The translations under genes and the position numbers were made by a program. The notes below the pieces were generated by a model. The model was given only the letters and a program-made list of their open reading frames with translations, was not told the origin of the DNA and did no database searches. Positions 27,001 through 34,654 of a DNA stretch of 64,000 nt are shown piece by piece. Location: contig NZ_CP090438.1 of the NCBI RefSeq assembly GCF_021441885.1, positions 2,976,001-3,040,000 on the forward strand, written 5' to 3'. The DNA comes from Vibrio maritimus (GTDB taxonomy: Bacteria > Pseudomonadota > Gammaproteobacteria > Enterobacterales > Vibrionaceae). Position 1 is the stretch's first letter, and every line of letters starts with the position of its first letter.

Positions 27001-27267
27001 AGTAGGCAGTACTGCATCTGGGCGCTCTTTCTCGATAATGTTGCGAACTACTTCCCACTGGATAGGCTCGATGTAAGTTGCATCTGCCATGTCTGGGTCA
27101 GTCATGATAGTTGCTGGGTTCGAGTTCACAAGGATAACTCGGTAACCTTCTTCGCGCAGTGCTTTACACGCTTGAGCACCTGAGTAGTCAAACTCACAAG
27201 CCTGACCGATAACGATTGGGCCAGCACCAAGAATTAGAATACTTTTTAAGTCAGTACGTTTTGGCAT
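24043..27267 (-). CDS. carB: carbamoyl-phosphate synthase large subunit
   Basis: Makes carbamoyl phosphate from bicarbonate, ATP and ammonia delivered by CarA, feeding arginine and pyrimidine synthesis. It has 1074 residues with two homologous ATP-grasp halves (about 1-400 and 550-935), seen in the paired PRVSRSSALASKATG and PRAARTVPFVSKATG blocks. A C-terminal allosteric domain (about 936-1074) binds ornithine and UMP in relatives. The frame is open to a TTG at 27273, but ATG 27267 (MPKRTDLKSIL) has GGAG at suitable spacing and matches the family start. carA ends 16 bases upstream. Confidence 0.98.
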   Translation of the reverse strand: MPKRTDLKSILILGAGPIVIGQACEFDYSGAQACKALREEGYRVILVNSNPATIMTDPDMADATYIEPIQWEVVRNIIEKERPDAVLPTMGGQTALNCALDLEKHGVLAEFGVEMIGATADAIDKAEDRSRFDKAMKSIGLECPRADTAKSMEEAYAVLDMVGFPCIIRPSFTMGGTGGGIAYNKEEFEEICRRGLDLSPTNELLIDESLIGWKEYEMEVVRDKADNCIIVCAIENFDPMGIHTGDSITVAPAQTLTDKEYQLMRNASLAVLREIGVETGGSNVQFGINPKDGRMVIIEMNPRVSRSSALASKATGFPIAKIAAKLAVGFTLDELMNDITGGATPASFEPTIDYVVTKIPRFNFEKFAGANDRLTTQMKSVGEVMAIGRNQQESLQKALRGLEVGANGFDEMVDLDSPDALSKIRHELKEAGAERIWYIADAFRAGLSVDGVFNLTQIDRWFLVQIEELVKLENEVKAGGFAGLTEDVLRKMKRKGFADARLSTLLGVSESEIRRLRDQYEIHPVYKRVDTCAAEFSSDTAYMYSSYDEECEAQPTDKDKIMVLGGGPNRIGQGIEFDYCCVHASLALREDGYETIMVNCNPETVSTDYDTSDRLYFEPVTLEDVLSIVRVEKPKGVIVQYGGQTPLKLARALEAAGVPIIGTSPDAIDRAEDRERFQVAVERLGLLQPENATVTTLEQAVDKSREIGFPLVVRPSYVLGGRAMEIVYDEQDLRRYFNEAVSVSNESPVLLDSFLDDAVEVDIDAICDGERVVIGGIMEHIEQAGVHSGDSACSLPAYTLSAEIQDVMREQVEKLAFELGVRGLMNTQFAVKNNKVYLIEVNPRAARTVPFVSKATGAPLAKIAARVMAGQSLESQGFTKEIIPPYYSVKEVVLPFNKFPGVDPLLGPEMRSTGEVMGVGATFAEAYSKAELGCGNVYPEGGRALLSVREGDKQRVVDLASKLTKLGYQLDATHGTAVILGEAGINPRLVNKVHEGRPHILDRIKNNEYTYIVNTTAGRQSIEDSKVLRRGALAEKVNYTTTLNAAFATCMAHTADAKVSVTSVQELHEQIKNA

Positions 27268-27283
27268 TCTCAACTACTCCGAA

Positions 27284-28423
27284 TTACGCTTTGTGTTCTT
27301 TGATTAGGTCGATGAAGTGGTCAAACAATGGCGCTGCATCGTGTGGACCTGGGCTCGCTTCAGGGTGACCCTGGAAGCTGAACGCTGGCTTATCTGTACG
27401 GTGGATACCTTGAAGTGTGCCGTCGAACAGAGATTTGTGCGTTGCACGTAGGTTCTCTGGCAGCGTCTCTTCATCCGCAGCAAAGCCGTGGTTCTGTGAA
27501 GTAATCATTACTACATCACGGTCTAGGTCTTTCACTGGGTGGTTTGCACCGTGGTGGCCAAACTTCATCTTCACTGTTTGCGCACCAGACGCTAGAGCCA
27601 AGATTTGGTGACCAAGGCAGATACCGAAGATTGGTAGGCCTTTGTCTAGGAATACTTTTGTTGCTTCGATAGCGTAAGTACATGGCGCTGGGTCACCAGG
27701 GCCGTTTGATAGGAATACGCCATCTGGGTTAAGTGCAAGCACCTCTTCAGCAGAAGTTTGCGCTGGAACCACTGTTAGGCGGCAGCCGCGGTCAACAAGC
27801 ATACGTAGGATGTTGCGTTTTGCACCGAAGTCGTAGGCAACAACGTGATATGGCAGCTCGCTGTCGTCTTTCGCTTCAGGAAGGCCCCCCTCAAGTGTCC
27901 ACGAACCCTGTTTCCATTGATACGTTTCTTGCGTTGTTACTTCTTTCGCAAGGTCCATACCTTTCAAGCCAGGGAACTCTTTCGCTTTCGCCAGTGCTAG
28001 CGCTTCGTCTAGGTTATCACCTGCAACGATACAGCCGTTTTGTGCACCTTTTTCACGTAGAAGACGAGTCAGCTTACGCGTATCGATGTCTGCGATACCT
28101 ACGATGTTTTGAGACTTAAGGTAGTCTGAAAGTGACTGTTCATTACGGAAGTTAGAAGCGATAAGGGGAAGATCGCGGATCACAAGGCCTTGTGCGTGGA
28201 TTGCTGAAGACTCTTCGTCTTCTTTATTAGTACCAGTATTGCCAATATGAGGATAAGTGAGAGTGACAATCTGTTGAGAATAGGAAGGATCAGTGAGGAT
28301 TTCTTGGTACCCCGTCATCGAGGTATTAAAAACAACTTCACCAACGGATAAACCATCTGCTCCAATGGAAACACCGCGGAACACTGTCCCATCTTCTAGG
28401 ACTAACAGTGCTGATTTACTCAA
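27284..28423 (-). CDS. carA: carbamoyl-phosphate synthase small subunit
   Basis: Glutamine amidotransferase subunit that hydrolyses glutamine and channels ammonia to CarB. It has 379 residues. The N-terminal small domain begins SALLVLEDGTVF; the C-terminal class-I GATase has the nucleophile Cys in FGICLGHQILAL and His/Glu in QGHPEASPGPHD. The start codon is TTG (28423-28421), supported by a strong CTGGAGG five bases upstream. E. coli carA also starts with TTG. The start region is the predicted target of the RNA made from the operon's own 3' UTR. Confidence 0.97.
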   Translation of the reverse strand: MSKSALLVLEDGTVFRGVSIGADGLSVGEVVFNTSMTGYQEILTDPSYSQQIVTLTYPHIGNTGTNKEDEESSAIHAQGLVIRDLPLIASNFRNEQSLSDYLKSQNIVGIADIDTRKLTRLLREKGAQNGCIVAGDNLDEALALAKAKEFPGLKGMDLAKEVTTQETYQWKQGSWTLEGGLPEAKDDSELPYHVVAYDFGAKRNILRMLVDRGCRLTVVPAQTSAEEVLALNPDGVFLSNGPGDPAPCTYAIEATKVFLDKGLPIFGICLGHQILALASGAQTVKMKFGHHGANHPVKDLDRDVVMITSQNHGFAADEETLPENLRATHKSLFDGTLQGIHRTDKPAFSFQGHPEASPGPHDAAPLFDHFIDLIKEHKA

Positions 28424-28443
28424 GACAACCTCCAGAATAAAAA

Positions 28444-28468
28444 TGCATAAATTTTAAATTAAATTGCA
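28444..28468. promoter_or_regulatory. AT-rich pseudo-palindrome in the carA leader
   Basis: A 25-base AT-only segment bounded by TGCA at each end lies between the carAB promoter and the carA ribosome binding site. It loosely resembles ArgR boxes, whose half-sites can read ATGCA as in E. coli carAB. I could not align two 18-bp boxes with the usual spacing, so ArgR control is only a suggestion. Confidence 0.25.
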
Positions 28469-28528
28469 AATCTGCCTTCCTCTTCACCATAAATAAGCGG
28501 TTTCAGGTAGTTCAGACAAATTGGCGGT

Positions 28529-28557
28529 ATTCTAATGATGCCGACGTTTTGTGTCAA
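28529..28557 (-). promoter_or_regulatory. carAB sigma-70 promoter
   Basis: Minus strand: TTGACA (28557-28552), 17-base spacer, TAGAAT (28534-28529). This is a near-consensus promoter with a start expected near 28522, giving a leader of about 100 bases before carA. The remaining 28560-28940 is AT-rich and I see nothing else in it. Confidence 0.75.
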
Positions 28558-28940
28558 CAAGCATGGAAAAATAAATTCACTTTTTATAGTCACTAACGAA
28601 TTTTTTGCTTAAAAGCGCCAAAAATGCACTTTTGCCATGCCATTTTCAACGAGTTATCGACTAGCATAGTTTTTCTTCATTGAAACAACCCGTGACCACA
28701 TCAAAAACTCAACAAGTATTTGCGCAAACGATGGCCATATTCAGATAACAATAAAAAATAGCCACTTAAAGAAAAAAAACACCTTAAACCCACAAAAATA
28801 CATATAAAAAAGCACTAATTCGTTTACTTTGCACCCATTCACACTCTTTCACCAACTCTTCTCACGTAATGACATTGGTTATAAGTTCAAGAATATTTAT
28901 GTAGTTCATCGCATCAAGTAGCTGACGATTTTTAGGTATA

Positions 28941-28962
28941 AAAAAAGCGCCTTGAAGGCGCT
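28941..28962 (-). terminator. dapB rho-independent terminator
   Basis: On the minus strand AGCGCCT-TCA-AGGCGCT is followed by a run of T. It begins a few bases after the dapB stop codon. Confidence 0.85.
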
Positions 28963-28967
28963 CTCTA

Positions 28968-29777
28968 TTAAATGCTATCCAATCCGAGTACTTCGGTCAT
29001 GGTGTAGAAACCAGCAGGCTTATCATTGAGCCATACCGCAGCTTTAACCGCACCATTGGCAAAGGTCATTCTATCGGTGGCCTTGTGTGTGATCTCAACA
29101 CGCTCACCAATATCGGCAAACATTGCAGTGTGCTCACCAATGATGTCACCAGCGCGAATCGTCGCAAAGCCAATTTCATCACGAGTTCGCTCACCCGTAA
29201 TGCCTTCACGAGCGTAAACTGCCACATCATTAAGCTCATTACCCATCGCGCCCGCGATCGCCTCACCCATACCAATTGCTGTGCCAGAAGGCGCATCAAC
29301 TTTATGGCGGTGGTGTGCTTCTACGATTTCGATATCACAGTAGTCACCCATGACCTTTGCTGCTTTCTCTAGCAGTTTAAATACTAGGTTTACACCAACG
29401 CTGTAGTTTGGTGCCATGACAACCGGAACCACCTTAGCCGCTTCATCGATGAGCTCTTTCTCTTCTTCGCTGAAGCCTGTGGTACCAATGACCATTTTTT
29501 TACCATGCTGTTTGCACAGCTCTAGATTCGCAAGGGTACTTTTCGGTGCAGTAAAGTCGATAATCACATCAAAGTCTGCAATCGACTTGGTTAAATCATC
29601 GACCAGCGCGACATCAAAGCGCCCTTCACCACATAGTTCACCAACATCAACGCCAACGAGTGAAGACTCAGGGCGCTCTGAGCCTGCTCCCACGGTCGCT
29701 TGTTTGTTGTGAAATGTTGCTTTTACTAGGTTGCGACCCATACGGCCCGCTGCTCCTGCAATCGCAATTCTTACCAT
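28968..29777 (-). CDS. dapB: 4-hydroxy-tetrahydrodipicolinate reductase
   Basis: NAD(P)H-dependent reductase of the lysine and meso-diaminopimelate pathway; DAP also feeds MurE encoded in this window. It has 269 residues. Nucleotide binding is at IAGAAGRMGRNLV (about 5-17), and the catalytic/substrate block EAHHRHKVDAPSGTA lies near residue 155-169. ATG 29777 follows GGAGAA. The gene stands between mutT and carAB on the same strand, with its own terminator. Confidence 0.97.
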   Translation of the reverse strand: MVRIAIAGAAGRMGRNLVKATFHNKQATVGAGSERPESSLVGVDVGELCGEGRFDVALVDDLTKSIADFDVIIDFTAPKSTLANLELCKQHGKKMVIGTTGFSEEEKELIDEAAKVVPVVMAPNYSVGVNLVFKLLEKAAKVMGDYCDIEIVEAHHRHKVDAPSGTAIGMGEAIAGAMGNELNDVAVYAREGITGERTRDEIGFATIRAGDIIGEHTAMFADIGERVEITHKATDRMTFANGAVKAAVWLNDKPAGFYTMTEVLGLDSI

Positions 29778-29853
29778 TGCGCTATTCTCCGTTGTTTTGT
29801 GTTGCTACCAATGTAACGTAAAGCAATTAGGGCTGCTAGCACAGTTACCAATT

Positions 29854-30252
29854 TTAACGGTATTTTTCGATGACTTTGTTCAAGATAGGCACGTTGGCTT
29901 CAGGGAAGCGATAGTCTGCCAATTCGGTGATACTGACCCAGCGTCCTTCCTGCCCTTCTTTACCAAAAGGCACACCTTCAAAACCTGTTACTGAGATGAA
30001 ATCGAACTCTAACGACTTCTCAGGGTAATCATGCAGAAGATGTTCGAAAAGCACCTGCTCGGTCACTTCGATATCAATCTCTTCATCCAGTTCACGAGCA
30101 ATAGCCTCTTGAATCGTTTCACCTGCTTCAACCTTGCCACCAGGGAACTCCCAGAAGCCGCCTTTATGTAGGTTATCGGGTCTCTTGGTAATGTAGATTT
30201 GAGACTTATCTTGGTTAAAGATAATGGCGGCGACAATATGAACTCGCTTCAC
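29854..30252 (-). CDS. mutT: 8-oxo-dGTP diphosphatase MutT
   Basis: Nudix hydrolase that removes 8-oxo-dGTP from the nucleotide pool and prevents A:T to C:G transversions. It has 132 residues. The Nudix box runs from GGKVEAGET through REL-DEE (about 38-59), with Ile in place of the usual Gly after the EE pair. FWEFPGG just before it is typical of MutT. The start is GTG at 30252, supported by AGGAAAGGAA upstream. It follows secA, as in E. coli. Confidence 0.92.
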   Translation of the reverse strand: MKRVHIVAAIIFNQDKSQIYITKRPDNLHKGGFWEFPGGKVEAGETIQEAIARELDEEIDIEVTEQVLFEHLLHDYPEKSLEFDFISVTGFEGVPFGKEGQEGRWVSITELADYRFPEANVPILNKVIEKYR

Positions 30253-30332
30253 TTCCTTTCCTCACTGTTATTGTTGTTTTCACTATTCTAATCAGGCTCA
30301 CGCTATCTGCGCGGACTTATAACGTTAGCATA

Positions 30333-30362
30333 AAAAAAGAGCCGCTTAATGCGACTCTTTTC
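30333..30362 (-). terminator. secA rho-independent terminator
   Basis: On the minus strand AAAGAGTCGC, a loop, and GCGGCTCTTT form a 10-bp stem with one G-U pair, followed by more T. It lies 15 bases after the secA stop. Confidence 0.8.
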
Positions 30363-30376
30363 TTCAATACCTTGGT

Positions 30377-33109
30377 TTAGTTGATTTTACCGTGGCATTG
30401 CTTGTACTTCTTACCGCTACCACATGGGCAAGGCTCGTTACGACCAACCTTACGCTCTTCGCGTACCATAGGTTGTGCTGAACCTTCTTGCTCTTGTTCA
30501 GAGTTATCCGCCAACTGGTTCTCTGCGTTCGCGTGTTGAGCCTGCGCTTTTGCTGCCGCAGCTTCAGCTTGAGCTTGACGCTGAGCTTCCATACGCTCCA
30601 CTTCTTCTTGCTGCTGTACGCGTACTTTAGAAAGAATGGTGATGACATCAATCTTCAAAGAATCTAGCAATTGCTCGAACAGCTCAAACGACTCACGCTT
30701 GTACTCTTGTTTCGGGTTCTTCTGTGCGTAGCCACGAAGGTGGATACCTTGACGTAGGTGATCCATCGCCGCTAGGTGCTCTTTCCAAAGCGTATCTAGC
30801 GTTTGTAGCATCACTGATTTTTCGAAGTTACGCAGTACTTGAGCACCAACGGTCTCTTCTTTCTCTTTGTAGATAGTGACAGCAGTATCAAGGATCTTCT
30901 CGCGAAGTGCTTCTTCATAAAGCTTGTCGTCTTCTTCCAACCAAGATTTGATCGCCAGATCAAGGTCAAAGTCATTCTTAAGACGCTCTTGAAGACCTTC
31001 GATATCCCACATATCTTCAAGCGACTGTGGCGGGATGTATTCATCGATAACAGAAGTAAAGACGTCAGCGCGGTTTTGCTCTAGCATCTCGCTAATGTCA
31101 TCAGCCGTCATTAGTTCATCACGCAGCTCGTAGACCACCTTACGCTGATCGTTCGCCACGTCATCAAACTCAAGAAGCTGTTTACGGATGTCGAAGTTGC
31201 GACCTTCCACTTTACGCTGTGCTTTCTCGATTGAGCGAGACAGCATCTTACTTTCAATCGCTTCGCCTTCTTCCATACCGCTCTGGATAAGACTCGCCAT
31301 ACGATCAGAAGTAAAGATACGAAGTAGTTGGTCTTCCATTGATAGGTAGAAGCGAGAAGAACCCGCGTCACCCTGACGACCAGAACGACCACGAAGCTGG
31401 TTATCGATACGACGAGATTCATGACGCTCAGTACCGATGATGTGCAGACCACCAGCTTCTAGCACTTGATCATGAATCACTTTCCACTCAGCTTTAATAG
31501 CGTCGATCTGCTCTTGGGATGGGTTATCTAGCTGCTCAACCTTCGACTGCCAGCTACCACCCAACACGATATCGGTACCACGACCTGCCATGTTAGTTGC
31601 GATGGTCACCGCGCCTGGCGTACCCGCTTCAGCAACGATTTCCGCTTCACGCTCGTGGAATTTCGCGTTAAGTACGTTGTGCTTGATCTTCGCTTGCTTC
31701 AGAGCGTTTGATAGCAACTCTGATTTTTCAATCGATACAGTACCAACCAGAATAGGCTGACCATTTGCCGCTCGCTCTTTGATATCTTCGATGATGGCGT
31801 TGAATTTCTCCATCTCTGTACGATAAACCACATCCGGCATATCGTTACGTACCATAGGCTTGTTGGTTGGGATAACCACAGTCTCTAGACCGTAGATAGA
31901 TTGGAATTCGAATGCTTCAGTATCAGCGGTACCAGTCATGCCCGACAGTTTGTCGTATAGACGGAAGTAGTTCTGGAAGGTAATCGATGCCAATGTTTGG
32001 TTTTCATTCTGGATCTTAACGCCTTCTTTAGCTTCAACCGCTTGGTGAAGACCTTCAGACCAACGACGACCAGGCATAGTACGACCCGTGTGCTCATCAA
32101 CGATAACCACTTCGCCTTGCTCGTTGACGATATAGTCAACGTTCTTCTCAAACAGCACGTGAGCACGCAATGCAGCATTAACGTGGTGCAATAGGCTAAT
32201 GTTAGTTGGTGAATACAGTGTATCGCCTTCTTCCATCAGACCGTTTTTGATTAGCAATTCTTCAACGTACTCTTGACCGGTCTCTGTTAGGTGAACCTGC
32301 TTAGACTTCTCATCAACCGTATAGTGACCGTCACCTCGGTACTCTTCAGAATCTTCTTGCTCTTGCTGTTCAAGATTCGGGATCAGGGTGTTGATGCGAG
32401 TGTAAAGATCAGAGCTGTCTTCTGCTGGACCAGAGATAATGAGTGGGGTACGAGCTTCATCAATAAGGATGGAGTCAACTTCATCGACAACAGCGAAGAA
32501 GCGTTCACGCTGAACTCGGTCTTCAACACGGAAGGCCATGTTGTCACGAAGATAGTCGAAGCCGAACTCGTTGTTCGTACCGTATAGAATATCCGCTTGA
32601 TAAGCTTCTTTTTTCTCTTGAGGGTGCATGTTTGGTACGTTGATACCCACCGTCATGCCTAGGAATTCGAATAGCGCGCGGTTAGTTTCCGCATCACGCT
32701 TAGCAAGATAGTCGTTCACCGTTACGATGTGAACACCTTTGCCTGGTAGAGCGTTCAAGTAGGCTGGAAGTGTTGCAGTCAGCGTTTTACCTTCACCGGT
32801 ACGCATCTCTGCAATTTGGCCTGAGTTAAGAACCATACCACCGATAAGCTGAACATCGAAGTGACGCATGCCGAACACACGCTTAGATGCTTCACGAACA
32901 GTTGCAAACGCTTCTGGTAGGATTTGGTCTAGATTTTCACCTTTGTCCAAACGCTCACGAAACTCAACCGTCTTTGCTTTTAGTTCTTCATCAGACAACG
33001 CTTCGAACTGCGGCTCGTAGTTATTGATCTGTTTTACGATTTTTCTTAGTCGACGCAGTGTTCTGTCGTTGCGACTACCAATGACCTTTGTCAGTAGGTT
33101 AGTAATCAT
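30377..33109 (-). CDS. secA: preprotein translocase ATPase SecA
   Basis: Motor ATPase that drives unfolded preproteins through SecYEG. It has 910 residues. Walker A MRTGEGKT is near residue 102-109, Walker B DEVDSILIDEART near 209, and the second helicase domain carries GTDIVLGG and the LRGRSGRQGD block. The C-terminal tail is Gln/Ala-rich and ends in the zinc-binding CPCGSGKKYKQCHG, which contacts SecB and phospholipid. ATG 33109 starts MITNLLTKVIGSRNDR. The upstream gap to lpxC holds no secM, so regulation by a SecM-type arrest peptide is not evident here. Confidence 0.98.
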   Translation of the reverse strand: MITNLLTKVIGSRNDRTLRRLRKIVKQINNYEPQFEALSDEELKAKTVEFRERLDKGENLDQILPEAFATVREASKRVFGMRHFDVQLIGGMVLNSGQIAEMRTGEGKTLTATLPAYLNALPGKGVHIVTVNDYLAKRDAETNRALFEFLGMTVGINVPNMHPQEKKEAYQADILYGTNNEFGFDYLRDNMAFRVEDRVQRERFFAVVDEVDSILIDEARTPLIISGPAEDSSDLYTRINTLIPNLEQQEQEDSEEYRGDGHYTVDEKSKQVHLTETGQEYVEELLIKNGLMEEGDTLYSPTNISLLHHVNAALRAHVLFEKNVDYIVNEQGEVVIVDEHTGRTMPGRRWSEGLHQAVEAKEGVKIQNENQTLASITFQNYFRLYDKLSGMTGTADTEAFEFQSIYGLETVVIPTNKPMVRNDMPDVVYRTEMEKFNAIIEDIKERAANGQPILVGTVSIEKSELLSNALKQAKIKHNVLNAKFHEREAEIVAEAGTPGAVTIATNMAGRGTDIVLGGSWQSKVEQLDNPSQEQIDAIKAEWKVIHDQVLEAGGLHIIGTERHESRRIDNQLRGRSGRQGDAGSSRFYLSMEDQLLRIFTSDRMASLIQSGMEEGEAIESKMLSRSIEKAQRKVEGRNFDIRKQLLEFDDVANDQRKVVYELRDELMTADDISEMLEQNRADVFTSVIDEYIPPQSLEDMWDIEGLQERLKNDFDLDLAIKSWLEEDDKLYEEALREKILDTAVTIYKEKEETVGAQVLRNFEKSVMLQTLDTLWKEHLAAMDHLRQGIHLRGYAQKNPKQEYKRESFELFEQLLDSLKIDVITILSKVRVQQQEEVERMEAQRQAQAEAAAAKAQAQHANAENQLADNSEQEQEGSAQPMVREERKVGRNEPCPCGSGKKYKQCHGKIN

Positions 33110-33638
33110 TGTGTTTTTGTTCTCTCTACCATTAGATCATTTCGACCTATTAAAATTGCCTTCCGTCTCTACTAAGGCCAAGCGACCTAACTGAGATAAA
33201 ATCTATACCAACTGATATTGAGTTCAAGCGGCTAGAATTCAAGGCAGACATGCTAATTAATGGCACATAGTTTAAGGAATTTTTGACCCAACAACCAAGC
33301 ATCTATCGAAACTAACCGCAATTAGTTTGATGTGTTTGGAAGTTTTGGGGTATTGAAGGGATGAAAGTACACCATTCTTGCTAAAAAGTATGACAGCAAT
33401 ACGAGATAAGCAGAGCTAAAAGTGAAAACTTATACTCCACGAAACAAGGGCTGTGGTGGTATTAGCGAAAACAGAAAGTAAAAAGGATCGAAGAGATCGG
33501 CAGATGATCGTCCACTCAAGAGATACGATCTTTTTTGAGATGGCAACTTTTTGCCACCGTGCTAATGATGCTAAAAACGACAGATACAAAAAAGTCAGGC
33601 ATGAAGCCTGACTTTTTCTAAATTCTGTATTGACGTTA
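33110..33638. other. gene-free gap between lpxC and secA
   Basis: The 529 bases are AT-rich. Apart from the lpxC terminator (33588-33617) I find no gene. The longest minus-strand frame near secA is a 50-codon ORF (33302-33150) without a ribosome binding site or signal peptide. secM (E. coli) or an M23 peptidase plus dciA (Pseudomonas-type order) would be expected in this slot. A weak secA promoter candidate is TTGGTT, 18 bases, TAAACT on the minus strand around 33270-33300. Confidence 0.6.
33588..33617 (-). terminator. lpxC terminator, bidirectional
   Basis: AAAGTCAGGC (33591-33600), loop ATGAA, GCCTGACTTT (33606-33615): a perfect 10-bp stem with A and T tracts on both sides. It lies 24 bases after the lpxC stop. 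Confidence 0.9.
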
Positions 33639-34556
33639 TTACGCCATTACCATGCTAGGGTCTGCAAACGCGACTGGAGAACCTGCTTGCTCTTCAAACG
33701 TTGCCCACTCCCACGCTTCTTGGTCTGCCAGTACCGCGCGAAGCAGTTGGTTGTTTAGACCGTGACCTGACTTATAAGCTGCAAACTCACCAATAATGGC
33801 ATGACCAGCCATATACAAGTCACCGATTGCATCCAATACTTTGTGTGTTACGAATTCATTTTCGAATCGTAGACCTTCTTCGTTAAGGATACGGTAATCA
33901 TCCAAAACGATAGCATTGTCGAAGCTACCACCCAAAACTAGGTTTTGTGATTGTAGGTATTCGATATCACGCATGAAGCCGAAAGTACGTGCTCGAGAGA
34001 TTTCTTTTACAAAACCTTGTGATGAGAAATCAAACAGTAGACGCTGTTCGTCAGCATCGATTGCTGGGTGATTAAACTCAATCTCGAAGTCCATTCTGAA
34101 ACCATTGTAAGGGCGAAGTTCAGCCCACTTATCGCCATCTTCGAAGCGAACAGGTTTCTTGATACGAATGAATCGTTTTGGTGCATTCTGAGTTTCAATG
34201 CCCGCTTGTTGTAGCAGGTATACGAATGGGCTTGCGCTACCATCCATGATTGGAATCTCAGGTGCATCAACCTCTACGATGATGTTATCGATGCCCATGC
34301 CAGCTAGTGCAGCATTGAGGTGCTCAACCGTAGAAATACGGATGCCTTCATCGTTTACAAGCGCAGTACAAAGCATAGTGTCACGTACAGAAAGAGGATC
34401 CGCAGGAAAATCCACAGGCGGATTCACGTCAGTACGACGGTATACAACACCAGTATTCGCAGCCGCAGGACGCAAAGTTAGTGTTACTTTACGACCAGAG
34501 TGAAGGCCCACTCCTACAGTAGTCACTATTTCTTTAAGCGTACGTTGTCTGATCAT
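33639..34556 (-). CDS. lpxC: UDP-3-O-acyl-N-acetylglucosamine deacetylase LpxC
   Basis: Zinc deacetylase for the committed step of lipid A synthesis. It has 305 residues, the E. coli length. Zinc ligands His79 (STVEHL), His238 and Asp242 (THKVLDAIGD), and the general acid/base His265 (KSGHGLNN), are all in place. It lies 98 bases downstream of ftsZ at the end of the dcw cluster, as in E. coli, and has its own terminator. LpxC level is set by FtsH proteolysis in E. coli through a C-terminal tail (ending LAVLA there). Here the tail ends PSMVMA, also hydrophobic. Confidence 0.98.
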   Translation of the reverse strand: MIRQRTLKEIVTTVGVGLHSGRKVTLTLRPAAANTGVVYRRTDVNPPVDFPADPLSVRDTMLCTALVNDEGIRISTVEHLNAALAGMGIDNIIVEVDAPEIPIMDGSASPFVYLLQQAGIETQNAPKRFIRIKKPVRFEDGDKWAELRPYNGFRMDFEIEFNHPAIDADEQRLLFDFSSQGFVKEISRARTFGFMRDIEYLQSQNLVLGGSFDNAIVLDDYRILNEEGLRFENEFVTHKVLDAIGDLYMAGHAIIGEFAAYKSGHGLNNQLLRAVLADQEAWEWATFEEQAGSPVAFADPSMVMA

Positions 34557-34654
34557 CTACAAACCTCTTAATCTACGCTACATATCACGGTTGATTATGT
34601 AACCAACCGCGAATCCTACCAGAAATTTGAGCTATGTCAAATTCACGCAGATTA

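Noticed and set aside
28444..28468. Two tandem ArgR boxes in the carA leader
   Set aside because: Candidate boxes overlap and do not show the usual 21-base phase; kept only as a low-confidence AT dyad.
33150..33302. 50-codon minus-strand frame 41 bases upstream of secA, in the position of secM
   Set aside because: No signal peptide, no arrest-type C-terminus (no FxxxxWIxxxxGIRAGP-like pattern), and no Shine-Dalgarno sequence.
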